Assembly: GCA_030149285.1 (NCBI GenBank)
Contig: JASBRU010000005.1
Coordinates: 62,001-126,000 of the forward strand
Source: Flavobacteriales bacterium
GTDB lineage: Bacteria > Bacteroidota > Bacteroidia > Flavobacteriales > JASBRU01
DNA: 64,000 nucleotides
Direction: 5' to 3'
The notes below the pieces were generated by a model. That model was not told the origin of the DNA, searched no databases, and saw nothing but the letters and a program-made list of their open reading frames with translations. This document shows positions 9,217 through 18,384 of this stretch, piece after piece. A program made the position numbers and the translations under genes. The first letter of the stretch is position 1; every line of letters begins with the position of its first letter.

Positions 9217-10448
9217 AAAAATTAATACTACATACATTTAGTACGCGCCTAATTGGCTCTATCCTTAATTTTATTTTGGCATTAATTACCGCCAAATATT
9301 TAGGTGATACAGGTAGGGGTACAATTAGTATTGTTGTACTGAATATTTCAGTAATAATGATGGTCAACAACTTTGTTGGCGGTAGTGCATTGGTTTACTT
9401 AATTCCAAAGCATGGTATTGGTAAAACACTGCTTCCCTCCTATTTATGGGCATTGATATCGGTTGTTGTGGTATACCTAATACTCACAACATTTAACCTA
9501 AACCCAGTTGAGTATAACTCAGACTTACTTTATTTAAGCTTAATCCAAGCTTTTTTAACAGTAAACCTAATGACTCTCCTGGCAAAAGAAAAAATTATTG
9601 CCCATAATATTTCCTCATTATTTAGTGCACTACTATTATTTGGCGGTGTGCTAATTTTCTTTTTCATCATAGATAATCAGTCTATAGATAGTTATATAAA
9701 ATCATTATATATCGGTTATTCTGTAGCTGCAGTTATTAGCTTTATTACATTAGTTCCTAACCTAAGCTTAAAAGTCCCTCAGAAGATTTTCACGGCTACA
9801 AGAGAGCTTTTTAAGTATGGTATTTATGTACAAGTAGCTAATATTGTTCAGCTATTTAACTATAGGTTTAGTTATTATCTTTTACAACTGAGCTTTGCCG
9901 AAGGAACAGGTTTGGTAGGAGTCTACTCCATTGCAGTATCTTTTGCTGAAGCATTTTGGTTAATCAGCAAGAGTATTGCTACAGTCCAGTACTCAAAAAT
10001 ATCTAACACTGATGATGATGAGTATAATATTAACCTCACCATAAAGCTTGCGAAAAATAGCTTCTTAGCAACCATCATATTACTATTACCACTATTCTTT
10101 ATACCTGCGAGTTTTTTTACTTGGCTATTAAGTGATGAATTCATTGAAGTGAAAAACACCATTTTATTACTAAGTCCGGGAATATTGTTTATTTCATTTT
10201 CTACAATATTCACACACTACTTTTCCGGTATTGGTAAACATTATATAAATACTATTGGCTCTAGTATTGGCTTTGTGGTTACCCTTGTTGTTGGCTTACT
10301 TATTATTCCTAAAATTGGTATTAAAGGCGCAGCAATTACTGCAAGTGCTTCTTACTTTGCCTCTGCTTGTTATACTATTATTGTCTTTATCAGACATACT
10401 AATATTTCATTCCGTAGACTTTTACCTTCTCTTAGAAACTTAAATTAA
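9213..10448 (+). CDS. Polysaccharide flippase-like membrane protein (Wzx/MOP superfamily)
   Basis: A 411-residue protein made almost entirely of hydrophobic helices, starting with TRLIGSILNFILALITAKYLGDTGRG, the usual opening of polysaccharide biosynthesis and O-antigen flippase proteins. It is coupled to the upstream GT4 gene through a 4-base overlap. It probably moves a lipid-linked glycan across the inner membrane. No full polysaccharide locus surrounds it, so the glycan is unknown. Confidence 0.82.
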   Translation: MKKLILHTFSTRLIGSILNFILALITAKYLGDTGRGTISIVVLNISVIMMVNNFVGGSALVYLIPKHGIGKTLLPSYLWALISVVVVYLILTTFNLNPVEYNSDLLYLSLIQAFLTVNLMTLLAKEKIIAHNISSLFSALLLFGGVLIFFFIIDNQSIDSYIKSLYIGYSVAAVISFITLVPNLSLKVPQKIFTATRELFKYGIYVQVANIVQLFNYRFSYYLLQLSFAEGTGLVGVYSIAVSFAEAFWLISKSIATVQYSKISNTDDDEYNINLTIKLAKNSFLATIILLLPLFFIPASFFTWLLSDEFIEVKNTILLLSPGILFISFSTIFTHYFSGIGKHYINTIGSSIGFVVTLVVGLLIIPKIGIKGAAITASASYFASACYTIIVFIRHTNISFRRLLPSLRNLN

Positions 10449-10499
10449 ACCTACAAAAACGTTTCAAAAGAAACTATTTCATTAAGCTGCACATAAATG

Positions 10500-10531
10500 T
10501 TTGATTACTAAACTAAAATAATATAACTTTG
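10500..10531 (+). promoter_or_regulatory. Bacteroidota-type promoter (-33 TTTG, -7 TAACTTTG)
   Basis: TTTG at 10500-10503 and TAACTTTG at 10524-10531 are separated by 20 bases, which fits the TTG-N19-21-TAnnTTTG Bacteroidota consensus. The ATG of the secreted Asp-box protein follows after 37 bases. This is the best promoter on the plus strand. Confidence 0.75.
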
Positions 10532-10568
10532 GCTTAACACAGTTTATTATTAACTTAAACATTATGCT

Positions 10569-12497
10569 ATGAAGAAAGTTTTACTTCTTACAGTATTACT
10601 TGGGTTTGGTATGGTTTCATTTGCACAACAAAAACAAAAAGTTGCAAATATTGGAACTACAGAATACATTACTTACCAAAGTTCAAGTAACCCTTACAAC
10701 TCTGACTTATTAAGCAATAACGCTTCAAGCGCAGCTGCTCCGGCAACACCTCTTAGTGGTGCGCCAAATGCTTACACTTGTGGCTTTGGTCCAAAAACTT
10801 ATGTTTGGACAGAACCTGACCTAAACACAATTATATTCTCACACCGTGCAAATAATTCAGCAACAGCTGATCTTACAGTTGGTGCGCTTAGATATGATTT
10901 TTCTACTGACGGTGGTGCAACTTGGACATTAGCTCAAGGCCCGGTATGGAACCCAGCTGATGCAGGAACAGATATTTTTACAGTACCTGGCCAGGCACGT
11001 TATCCACAAGCTGTATTATATAACCCTACAGGAAATACAGATCCTAATAATGCATATTTTACTTTTTATGCTCCTACTCTTAATGGTTATAATGATAGCT
11101 GGGGTGGACACTTACACGGAGTTCAAAAATTAGACGGTACTGGCTTACAAGCTACAGAAACTGTAAGTGACACAGCAAATGGGTACAATCATTTAATTCC
11201 AGATGATTTTAAATATGTTCCAGCTACAGGTAAATTTTACAATGTAGATTTTAACTCTAAACATAACGCTACTACAGATTTATTTGACTACCAACAAAAT
11301 GTAATGTTAAATATTGGTACATTTAACACAACTACAAATGATGTTGACTATACTAGTCAATTAGTACCATTTATGGTTGACACAGCAGCAGATGGTACAT
11401 TACCAGCTTCTGATGTTCGTATTTCTTTTGCACCTAACGGTTTAACAGGCTATATGACAATGATAGCTTTTGATGGTGATTCAGCTGTTGGAGACCAAAA
11501 TATGAGTCCTATTTTCATGAAAACTCTAGATGGCGGTAATACTTGGAGTCCACAAACTACTATTAACTTAGCTACAATGACTGATTTACAAAACTTTTTA
11601 CCATTTGATACTGCAAGTGGATTAAACTTTGTAATGACAACAGGTTTTGAACACGATGCTGTAGTTGACAAAAATGGAAATCTACATATTATGGTTGCCA
11701 TTGGTCTTAGAGCTGGAGGTCCTTTCACTATTGCTTCTGCCCAAGGTAATTACGCAATGGTAGACTTACACACAACTGATGGAGGTACTACTTGGGAGCC
11801 AGAGTTTTTAGGACATCCAATGGTATTTAGAGGAGAGTTTGGTACAGGTACCAACACTATCTCTGAAGATAATAGAGGTCAAACGTCTTGCACTAAAGAT
11901 GGCTCTCAATTATTTTTCAGTTGGTTTGATACTAACACAGATATTTTTGGTGCAACAGATGGAAATGCATTCCCTGATATGTTTGTAAAAGGATATGACG
12001 TAGATGCTGACACTTATGGCCCAGCACAAAACAGAACGGTAGCTACACTAGATGAAGCTCAAATGTTATTTGCAAACGTTACCGAGTTTGTACTTGATAA
12101 TGGTGATGGCACTTATACATTACCAACTACTTTTATGGTATTAAACTCTTTTACTGATGTTACAACCCCTGTAGGATTTAATTATGTAGGTGTTACATAC
12201 CCTGGTTCTAATATTGGTGTACAAGAAAACAATATCCCTAACTTTAACGTATCTCAAAACTATCCTAACCCTACAAGTGGTTTAACTAGTATTGATATAT
12301 ATGTTGACAGCCCTAGCAAAGCTTCTGTAAGCTTTGTAAATATTCTAGGACAAACTGTTTTAACTGAAAACTTAGGTAAATTAAATCAAGGTAAAAACAC
12401 TGTTGAATTAAACGTGTCTAGCCTTAATAAAGGAATCTATTTCTACAATGTAAATGTTGCAGGAAAAGTAGTTTCTAAGAAAATGATTATTGAATAA
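10569..12497 (+). CDS. Secreted Asp-box (sialidase-like propeller) protein with T9SS sorting domain
   Basis: A 642-residue exported protein. Seen: a signal peptide (KKVLLLTVLLGFGMVSFAQ), three Asp-box motifs (STDGGATW, TLDGGNTW, TTDGGTTW) typical of sialidase and BNR beta-propellers, and a C-terminal type A T9SS sorting domain that begins near SQNYPNPTSG and ends with GKVVSKKMIIE. It is expected to cross the outer membrane through the type IX system and be released or attached at the surface. Sialidase catalytic residues were not confirmed, so no enzyme activity is claimed. It has its own promoter and terminator. Confidence 0.88.
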   Translation: MKKVLLLTVLLGFGMVSFAQQKQKVANIGTTEYITYQSSSNPYNSDLLSNNASSAAAPATPLSGAPNAYTCGFGPKTYVWTEPDLNTIIFSHRANNSATADLTVGALRYDFSTDGGATWTLAQGPVWNPADAGTDIFTVPGQARYPQAVLYNPTGNTDPNNAYFTFYAPTLNGYNDSWGGHLHGVQKLDGTGLQATETVSDTANGYNHLIPDDFKYVPATGKFYNVDFNSKHNATTDLFDYQQNVMLNIGTFNTTTNDVDYTSQLVPFMVDTAADGTLPASDVRISFAPNGLTGYMTMIAFDGDSAVGDQNMSPIFMKTLDGGNTWSPQTTINLATMTDLQNFLPFDTASGLNFVMTTGFEHDAVVDKNGNLHIMVAIGLRAGGPFTIASAQGNYAMVDLHTTDGGTTWEPEFLGHPMVFRGEFGTGTNTISEDNRGQTSCTKDGSQLFFSWFDTNTDIFGATDGNAFPDMFVKGYDVDADTYGPAQNRTVATLDEAQMLFANVTEFVLDNGDGTYTLPTTFMVLNSFTDVTTPVGFNYVGVTYPGSNIGVQENNIPNFNVSQNYPNPTSGLTSIDIYVDSPSKASVSFVNILGQTVLTENLGKLNQGKNTVELNVSSLNKGIYFYNVNVAGKVVSKKMIIE

Positions 12498-12513
12498 TTA
12501 ATATTCAACCCAT

Positions 12514-12544
12514 AAAAAAGCCGCTCTAATGAGCGGCTTTTTTT
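12514..12544. terminator. Rho-independent terminator between convergent genes
   Basis: AAAGCCGCTC, loop TAAT, GAGCGGCTTT, with a T-run to the right and an A-run to the left. It lies between the plus-strand T9SS gene and the minus-strand bshB1 gene and can serve both. Confidence 0.9.
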
Positions 12545-12563
12545 ATTTTATATAATGTAATTG

Positions 12564-13280
12564 TTATAACAAATTAAATAGGTTGTCTGCTCCTATGTAT
12601 CTATCTACAACAAACCCTTCGGCTGCATCAACCCCTATTATTTTACCCATATTTTTAGCTCCATACTCTATACTATCCACAAAGTTTTTAGATGATATGG
12701 CTGTTGCCGGTTCATCAGATTTCGGGTTATAAAACTGAGAAGAATAAGCCATTATAGCTTCCATTTTTTTCTCATTAAAACCACTAATATCTACAAGTAC
12801 ATCTGGGTCAATAGGCATAAACTGTATGTAATGATAAACTGCTTTAGGCCTCCATGCTTCTTGAGGGTTACCATCCAATATAGTTTCAACATTTTTAAGT
12901 CCGGCTAAAAAACAAGCTTGCTTCACCAATTCAGAGCCTCTCCCATGGTCAGGGTGCCTATCATGTGGTGCATTTGCAATTACTAGTTCCGGTTGATACT
13001 TACGTATCATCTTCACAACCTCTAATTGATGTTCTTTATCATTCACAAAAAAGCCATCGGCAAAGCCTAAGTTTTCTCTGGCGCTAATACCTAGTATTTT
13101 AGCCGCATTAGCAGCTTCTTGTTTACGTAACTCTGCAGAACCTCTAGTACCTAACTCACCTCTTGTTAAATCTACAATACCGGTTTTATGCCCCATAGAA
13201 GCATGTTTTAGTAATGTTCCGCCTGCGCCAAGCTCTACATCATCTGGGTGTGCCCCAAAGGCTAGTATATCTAATTTCAT
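12564..13280 (-). CDS. bshB1: Bacillithiol biosynthesis deacetylase BshB1 (PIG-L family)
   Basis: Zinc-dependent N-acetylglucosaminyl-malate deacetylase, the second step in making the low-molecular-weight thiol bacillithiol. Seen: the N-terminal FGAHPDDVELGAGG metal-binding motif, a GELGTRGS stretch, and HDRHPDHGR with further metal ligands. The length is about 238 residues, as usual for BshB1. The ATG at 13280 places AHPDD at residues 10-14; an in-frame ATG at 13298 would overlap the upstream gene. It starts three bases after the peroxidase gene stop, so the two redox genes form an operon. bshA and bshC are not in this window. Confidence 0.93.
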   Translation of the reverse strand: MKLDILAFGAHPDDVELGAGGTLLKHASMGHKTGIVDLTRGELGTRGSAELRKQEAANAAKILGISARENLGFADGFFVNDKEHQLEVVKMIRKYQPELVIANAPHDRHPDHGRGSELVKQACFLAGLKNVETILDGNPQEAWRPKAVYHYIQFMPIDPDVLVDISGFNEKKMEAIMAYSSQFYNPKSDEPATAISSKNFVDSIEYGAKNMGKIIGVDAAEGFVVDRYIGADNLFNLL

Positions 13281-13282
13281 AT

Positions 13283-13882
13283 TTATTCTTTTATCCAATT
13301 GATTATTTCATCATCAATAGGCGAAACATTTGATGGCAATACTTTTACCCATTTGCCATTTTCATCTATCAAAAATTTAAAAAAGTTCCACTTCACTTCA
13401 GCATCAGAAACACCATTAAGTTCCTTTTGAGTTAACCACTTATATATAGGGTGCATATCTTCTCCTTTCACAGAAATTTTCTCAAACATGGTAAAAGATA
13501 CTCCATAGTTTTTAGAACAAAATTGGGCTATCTCTTTATTAGAGCCTGGCTCTTGTGCCCCAAAATTATTTGCTGGGAAGCCTAAAATCTCAAAGCCTTC
13601 TCCTCCTTCAGCTTCATATAACTCTTGAAGTTGAGCATACTGTGGTGTAAAACCACACTCAGATGCTGTATTTACAATTAACACTTTCTTTCCTTTTAAA
13701 GAAGAAAAATCAAAATCTTCCCCATCTAAGGTTTTCATTTTAAAGTCATAGAATGATGTCATCATTTTTTTTGGAGTTTCAATTACTGCTAGCTCTGCTG
13801 TTTCTACAGGCTCATTAGATTTCTCACCACAGGACAGAAGACCTAGAGTAAGAGCAGTTAAAAGTACGTAGTTTAATTTCAT
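13283..13882 (-). CDS. Glutathione peroxidase-family lipoprotein
   Basis: Thiol peroxidase of the GPx fold, 199 residues. Seen: a lipoprotein signal ending LGLLSC (Cys18), the peroxidatic Cys76 in NTASECGFT, Gln111 in NNFGAQEP, Trp165-Asn166 in KWNFFKF, and Cys122 (FCSK) as probable resolving cysteine. Bacterial GPx proteins with Cys instead of selenocysteine usually take electrons from thioredoxin. Lipidation implies action in the periplasm. It sits directly upstream of bshB1, so bacillithiol or another thiol as reductant is an attractive but unproven idea. Confidence 0.92.
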   Translation of the reverse strand: MKLNYVLLTALTLGLLSCGEKSNEPVETAELAVIETPKKMMTSFYDFKMKTLDGEDFDFSSLKGKKVLIVNTASECGFTPQYAQLQELYEAEGGEGFEILGFPANNFGAQEPGSNKEIAQFCSKNYGVSFTMFEKISVKGEDMHPIYKWLTQKELNGVSDAEVKWNFFKFLIDENGKWVKVLPSNVSPIDDEIINWIKE

Positions 13883-13938
13883 ATTTTCTTTTGTTTAATC
13901 AGTTTTACAACGTTTAACATACTTTAAAGTTCAGATAC

Positions 13939-13946
13939 TATATTTG
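13939..13946 (+). promoter_or_regulatory. Candidate -7 element for the ccm operon
   Basis: TATATTTG matches TAnnTTTG and ends 19 bases before the ccmB ATG. The -33 region only offers CGTTTAAC at 13911-13918, so the match is partial. Confidence 0.5.
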
Positions 13947-13965
13947 CACTATCTAAACTTTACAC

Positions 13966-14622
13966 ATGTTCAAGCAAATCACACAACTAATTGCCAAAGA
14001 CTTTTTACTTGAGTGGAGACAAAAATATACCTTTTTTGGCATTTTGTTGTATGTACTCTCAACTATATACATCACTTATCTTGCTTTTAATCAGATAATT
14101 GACGTAAACACATGGAATGCTGTTTTCTGGATCATACTAGTTTTTGCTTCTGTTACTACTACTTCAAAAAGCTTTTTGAATGAGTCCGGTAATAAGCAAT
14201 TATTCTACTATACCCTAGCCAAACCACAAGCTATTATACTAGCTAAAACTATTTATAATGGTCTGTTAATGATTATCATCTCTCTATTGAGCTACCTTAT
14301 TTTCAGCTTATGGATTGGAAATATTGTAGAAAACCAGTTGATGTTTATAAGTAGTATGTTATTAGGTTCATTGGGGTTTGCAGCAACATTAACGCTTGTA
14401 GCCGGTATAAGCGTAAAAGCACAAAACAATAGTGCCTTAATGGCAATTTTAAGCTTTCCTCTGTTAGCACCAATGTATATTACGCTCATAAAAGTATCAT
14501 CCTTTGCAATAGTTGGTACTGAGTGGTCTAATAGCCTTCCATTATTAGGTATTTTGGCTCTTTTAAATATCATTGTTGTGGCATTGTCTTATCTATTATT
14601 TCCTTACCTTTGGCGGGATTAA
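13966..14622 (+). CDS. ccmB: Cytochrome c maturation heme exporter permease CcmB
   Basis: Membrane subunit of the CcmABCD heme-handling complex, 218 residues with six hydrophobic helices. Seen: the N-terminal KDFLLEWRQKYTF segment and the FWIILVFASVTTTSKSFLNE region conserved in CcmB. It opens a ccmB-C-D-E-F run. The ATPase partner CcmA is not adjacent: the gene upstream is divergent and unrelated. CcmA must be encoded elsewhere if the system works in the usual way. Confidence 0.92.
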   Translation: MFKQITQLIAKDFLLEWRQKYTFFGILLYVLSTIYITYLAFNQIIDVNTWNAVFWIILVFASVTTTSKSFLNESGNKQLFYYTLAKPQAIILAKTIYNGLLMIIISLLSYLIFSLWIGNIVENQLMFISSMLLGSLGFAATLTLVAGISVKAQNNSALMAILSFPLLAPMYITLIKVSSFAIVGTEWSNSLPLLGILALLNIIVVALSYLLFPYLWRD

Positions 14623-14636
14623 ATGTCGTATGCAGA

Positions 14637-15311
14637 ATGAGAAATAACTGGTGGAAAATCTTATCTCTTATCCTTATTATTTACTCCATAATAATGGGAT
14701 TTAAGGGTAATGTACCTCAGCCTGAAATAGGAAACCTAGACGAAACAATCCGTAATTTATACTTCCACGTACCAATGTGGTTTACCATGATTGGTTTGTT
14801 AACTGCTTCTCTGGCAAATAGTATTAAATATCTATCAGGCTTTAATTTATCTTATGATATCAAAGCAGATGAACAAGCAAAAACAGCCATGGTATTTGGT
14901 GTATTTGGTTTACTTACTGGAATGGTTTGGGCTAGATTTACATGGGGAGACTGGTGGGCAAATGATGTAAAACTAAATGGCGCAGCCATTGCTGTACTTA
15001 GTTACCTAGCCTATTTTGTATTAAGAAACTCTATTAACGAACAACAACAAAGAGCACGTATAGCAGCTGTTTATAACATTATAGCTTATGTGTTGATGAT
15101 TGTTTTTGTATTTGTTTTACCAAGAGTAACGGATAGCCTTCATCCTGGTAATGGTGGTAACCCAGCATTTAGCTTGTATGACAATGGAGATTTAAACTCT
15201 AATATGAGAATGGTATTCTACCCCGCAGTAGCCGGATGGGTATTAATGGGCTTTTGGATAGCAAATATTCGCAAGAGAATACGATTTATTGAAAAAGAAG
15301 CACAGGCTTAA
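14637..15311 (+). CDS. ccmC: CcmC-type heme handling protein
   Basis: Membrane protein with six helices and a periplasmic WWD-type tryptophan-rich motif (RFTWGDWWANDVKL) that binds heme and, in the family, loads it onto CcmE. His residues expected as heme ligands appear in YFHVPMWF near the N-terminus. The ATG at 14637 begins MRNNWWKIL, 14 bases after the ccmB stop. A TTG at 14610 would overlap ccmB and is less likely. About 224 residues, normal for the family. Confidence 0.93.
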   Translation: MRNNWWKILSLILIIYSIIMGFKGNVPQPEIGNLDETIRNLYFHVPMWFTMIGLLTASLANSIKYLSGFNLSYDIKADEQAKTAMVFGVFGLLTGMVWARFTWGDWWANDVKLNGAAIAVLSYLAYFVLRNSINEQQQRARIAAVYNIIAYVLMIVFVFVLPRVTDSLHPGNGGNPAFSLYDNGDLNSNMRMVFYPAVAGWVLMGFWIANIRKRIRFIEKEAQA

Positions 15312-15321
15312 ACCATATAAA

Positions 15322-15540
15322 ATGAAATATTTAAGAAACATTCTTTCGGCAATCCTGTTTTTAACTATAAGCACTAGCTTATATGCACAAGAAGCCAAGC
15401 CTTTAGATGAGTTAATGCGACCTGAAGGAAAAATAAATGTTGTTGTTACTGTTTTATCAATTATAGTTCTTGGATTAGGTATATACCTATTTAGTATTGA
15501 TAAAAAAGTAAGTAAACTAGAGAAAAATACTAGAAAATGA
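15322..15540 (+). CDS. Small CcmD-like membrane protein
   Basis: A 72-residue protein with a cleavable or anchoring N-terminal hydrophobic stretch (ILSAILFLTISTSLYAQ) and one central transmembrane helix (VVVTVLSIIVLGLGIYLF), followed by a short charged tail. Size, topology and position between ccmC and ccmE match CcmD, the small subunit that helps release holo-CcmE. Sequence similarity in this family is weak, so the call rests mainly on context. An in-frame ATG at 15289 overlaps ccmC; 15322 fits the signal better. It overlaps ccmE by four bases. Confidence 0.75.
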   Translation: MKYLRNILSAILFLTISTSLYAQEAKPLDELMRPEGKINVVVTVLSIIVLGLGIYLFSIDKKVSKLEKNTRK

Positions 15541-15935
15541 AACGCAGTCATATAGCTTTAATTGTGCTAATAGCATTTGCAATAGGTGCTATTATAGCTA
15601 CTACATTTGATGCAAGTACTTATGTAGGATTTGATAAAGCTGAAGCCAACTTAGGCAAACAGTACACCGTTATTGGTCAGTTGAATAAAGAGAAAAATAT
15701 GAACTATAACCCTAGGGCTAATCAGTTTACTTTTAGCGCAATAGACAAAAATGGTATTGAGCGTTTGATTATCTTTAATGAGCCGAAGCCACAAGACTTT
15801 GAGCGCTCTGAAGAAATAACAATGACTGGTTACGCAACCGACTCTGCTTTTATTGCAGAAAAAATTCTGATGAAATGCCCTTCTAAGTACAATGATAATA
15901 AGGGAGTAGCTGAATCAGAGAACACTTACCAATAA
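15537..15935 (+). CDS. ccmE: Heme chaperone CcmE, cysteine (CPSKY) variant
   Basis: Periplasmic heme chaperone of the Ccm system, 132 residues, with one N-terminal anchor helix (IALIVLIAFAIGAIIATTF) and an OB-fold domain. In classical CcmE a His in a HDENY-type motif binds heme covalently. Here that site reads Cys114-Pro-Ser-Lys-Tyr118, so the heme-binding residue would be Cys, while the Tyr is kept. Such Cys-type CcmE proteins are known from Desulfovibrio and archaea. The gene overlaps ccmD by four bases, and the ccmF ATG follows after 13 bases. Confidence 0.9.
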   Translation: MKRSHIALIVLIAFAIGAIIATTFDASTYVGFDKAEANLGKQYTVIGQLNKEKNMNYNPRANQFTFSAIDKNGIERLIIFNEPKPQDFERSEEITMTGYATDSAFIAEKILMKCPSKYNDNKGVAESENTYQ

Positions 15936-15948
15936 CACCCCCTACTTA

Positions 15949-18384
15949 ATGGAATATATAGGCGAACACACACTACTAGGCAACCTCGGAAAACTAGCGG
16001 TAGTGGTGGCTTTTGTAGCTGCTTTGGTTGCAGCTATAGCCAACTTTATACATACCCGTAACAAAGACGAGCAGTGGCTTTCTTTAGCCAGAATTGCTTT
16101 TCGTGTTCATGGAGTAGCTGTTTTGGGTATAGTAGTCTCATTATTCGGAATCATCTACAACCATTATTTTGAATATAGTTATGCTTGGGAGCATTCTTCA
16201 AAAGACTTACCTGTATACTATATGATTTCTTCCTTTTGGGAAGGACAAGAGGGTAGCTTTATTTTATGGACTTTTTGGCATGCTGTATTAGGCTTAATAT
16301 TGATGCGCAGTGCAAAAAGTTGGGAAGCACCAACAATGACAATAGTTTCATTGGTTCAAATATTCTTAACCTCTATGCTGTTAGGAATTTACATATTTGG
16401 GGTAAAGATTGGTAGTAGTCCTTTTACCTTACTACGTGAGCTACCAGATAATTTAGGAATGCCCTGGACTAAGATTGCTGATTATTTAACCAATCCGCAA
16501 ACAGCAGACTTTTTTGCTGATGGCTCTGGTTTAAATCCATTATTACAAAACTATTGGATGGTGATACACCCTCCTACTTTATTCTTAGGCTTTGCCTCTA
16601 CTTTAATACCTTTTGCTTATGCCATAGCCGGTTTATGGACAAAGCGCTATAACGAATGGTTAAAGCCGGCAATGCCTTGGGCATTTTTTGGCGTAATGAT
16701 ATTAGGTACAGGTATATTGATGGGAGGTGCATGGGCTTATGAGGCATTGAGCTTTGGTGGCTTTTGGGCATGGGATCCGGTAGAAAATTCCTCATTAGTA
16801 CCATGGCTTACTTTTGTTGGGGCTGCTCACTTAATGCTTATTCAAAGAAACAAAGGCGGCACCTTATTATGGGCCTTCTTTTTAAACCTCTTAACCTTTA
16901 TACTTATTCTATACTCTACATTCCTTACACGTAGTGGTGTATTAGGCGATACATCTGTACATGCGTTTGTAGATTTAGGTTTAAACGGTCAGTTATTAGT
17001 TTACTTACTCTTCTTTGTGGTTCTCTCATTAACACTATTTATAGTTAGGTACAAACAAATACCAAGAGCCAAAAAAGAAGATGATATATGGTCTAGAGAA
17101 TTTTGGATGTTTATTGGTTCATTAGTACTACTGATATCATCATTTCAAATAACCTTTACTACTTCTATACCTGTTTTAAATAAGCTAAATATTGTGGGTG
17201 TTTTAAATCCAATACGCAGTTTATTTGGTTTAGAAAAATTAGAAAACCTTGCACCACCTATTGAGGCTATAGCCCATTACAACTCATGGCAAGTACCATT
17301 TGCTATTATTATTACTTTATTGGTAGCTATAGGACAATACTTTAACTACAAAAAAACAGACTTTAATAAGTTTATCAAGAAAATAGGCTTGTCTTTTATA
17401 GTATCTGTTCTTGTAACATTAGGGATGGCATTCTTAAGTGGAATGACTAGTAATCCTATATATATTGCCTTATTATTCAGTACTATTTTTGCTGTAATTG
17501 CAAACCTTAACTATTGGATATCCTTTTTAAAGGGTAAATGGCGTTTTGCAGGTCCTTCAATTGCTCATATAGGTTTTGCAATGATAATGATGGGAGCATT
17601 AATATCTAACGGCAGACAAGATGTAATATCTGAAAACGAAGAGTTTATTGCCAAAGACTTCCCTCAAAACGAAAACATATTACTAGAACAAGGTGATACT
17701 GTGCAAATGGGCGACTATTTTGTAACCTATACTGGTAGAAGAACTGATAAACACAATCGTTATTTTACGGTAGATTATTTTAAACTTCAACAAAATGGAG
17801 ACTTAGAAAAAGCCTTTACGCTAGAGCCTTTTATTCAGATAAATAAGCAGATGGGCAATGTAAATGAGCCTTCTACTAAACATTATTTAGATAAAGATAT
17901 ATACACACATCTTACCTATGCAGACGTTCAGGAAAAAATAGATGGTAAATATAGTAGAGAAGCCACTGTTGAACTGGATAAAGATGGCGGACAAGCTATT
18001 TATGAAGACAATATTCTTACACTAGATAGTATTACTGTAGACAATGTGTATAATAAGCTGGTATTAGTTTCTCATATAACCATTGCAAAAACCAGTGGCG
18101 AAAAATACCAAGTGAAACCAGTTTATATTTTAGAGTTAGAAAACAATATTGCTAGCCACATAGATGCAAAATCTGAAGAAACTAATCTAAGAGTACGCTT
18201 TAATAATGTACTGACAGAAACAGGCCAAATGGAAATTAAAGTCTGGAAAGATACTTCTGAAGAGAAAGATTTTATTGTAATGAAAGCAATAGTATTTCCA
18301 TACATCAATATTTTGTGGATCGGTTCTATTTTATTGATTATTGGTACTTTAATAGCTATGTATAATCGTATTATAAAACGATAA
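15949..18384 (+). CDS. ccmF: Cytochrome c heme lyase subunit CcmF/CcsA family
   Basis: Large integral membrane protein of 811 residues, with many helices and the tryptophan-rich heme motif GGFWAWDPVENSSLVPW. It catalyses attachment of heme to apocytochrome c, receiving heme from CcmE. Family residues also include the WMVIHPPTLFLGF helix and a large C-terminal periplasmic part before the last helix (about 560-780). It is longer than E. coli CcmF (about 650). No ccmG or ccmH gene follows: the next gene, overlapping by one base, is a DUF2520 protein. Confidence 0.93.
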   Translation: MEYIGEHTLLGNLGKLAVVVAFVAALVAAIANFIHTRNKDEQWLSLARIAFRVHGVAVLGIVVSLFGIIYNHYFEYSYAWEHSSKDLPVYYMISSFWEGQEGSFILWTFWHAVLGLILMRSAKSWEAPTMTIVSLVQIFLTSMLLGIYIFGVKIGSSPFTLLRELPDNLGMPWTKIADYLTNPQTADFFADGSGLNPLLQNYWMVIHPPTLFLGFASTLIPFAYAIAGLWTKRYNEWLKPAMPWAFFGVMILGTGILMGGAWAYEALSFGGFWAWDPVENSSLVPWLTFVGAAHLMLIQRNKGGTLLWAFFLNLLTFILILYSTFLTRSGVLGDTSVHAFVDLGLNGQLLVYLLFFVVLSLTLFIVRYKQIPRAKKEDDIWSREFWMFIGSLVLLISSFQITFTTSIPVLNKLNIVGVLNPIRSLFGLEKLENLAPPIEAIAHYNSWQVPFAIIITLLVAIGQYFNYKKTDFNKFIKKIGLSFIVSVLVTLGMAFLSGMTSNPIYIALLFSTIFAVIANLNYWISFLKGKWRFAGPSIAHIGFAMIMMGALISNGRQDVISENEEFIAKDFPQNENILLEQGDTVQMGDYFVTYTGRRTDKHNRYFTVDYFKLQQNGDLEKAFTLEPFIQINKQMGNVNEPSTKHYLDKDIYTHLTYADVQEKIDGKYSREATVELDKDGGQAIYEDNILTLDSITVDNVYNKLVLVSHITIAKTSGEKYQVKPVYILELENNIASHIDAKSEETNLRVRFNNVLTETGQMEIKVWKDTSEEKDFIVMKAIVFPYINILWIGSILLIIGTLIAMYNRIIKR

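Noticed and set aside
9923-10213. Minus-strand open frame inside the flippase gene
   Set aside because: No homology features, and it is fully contained in a well-supported gene; long opposite-strand frames are common in this A/T-rich coding DNA.
10461-10474. GTTTC-AAAA-GAAAC hairpin as a terminator after the flippase gene
   Set aside because: The stem is only five A/T-rich pairs and no T-run follows.
10569-12497. Calling the Asp-box protein a sialidase
   Set aside because: Asp-boxes support the propeller fold but the catalytic Arg triad and Tyr were not identified, and Asp-boxes occur in many non-enzymes.
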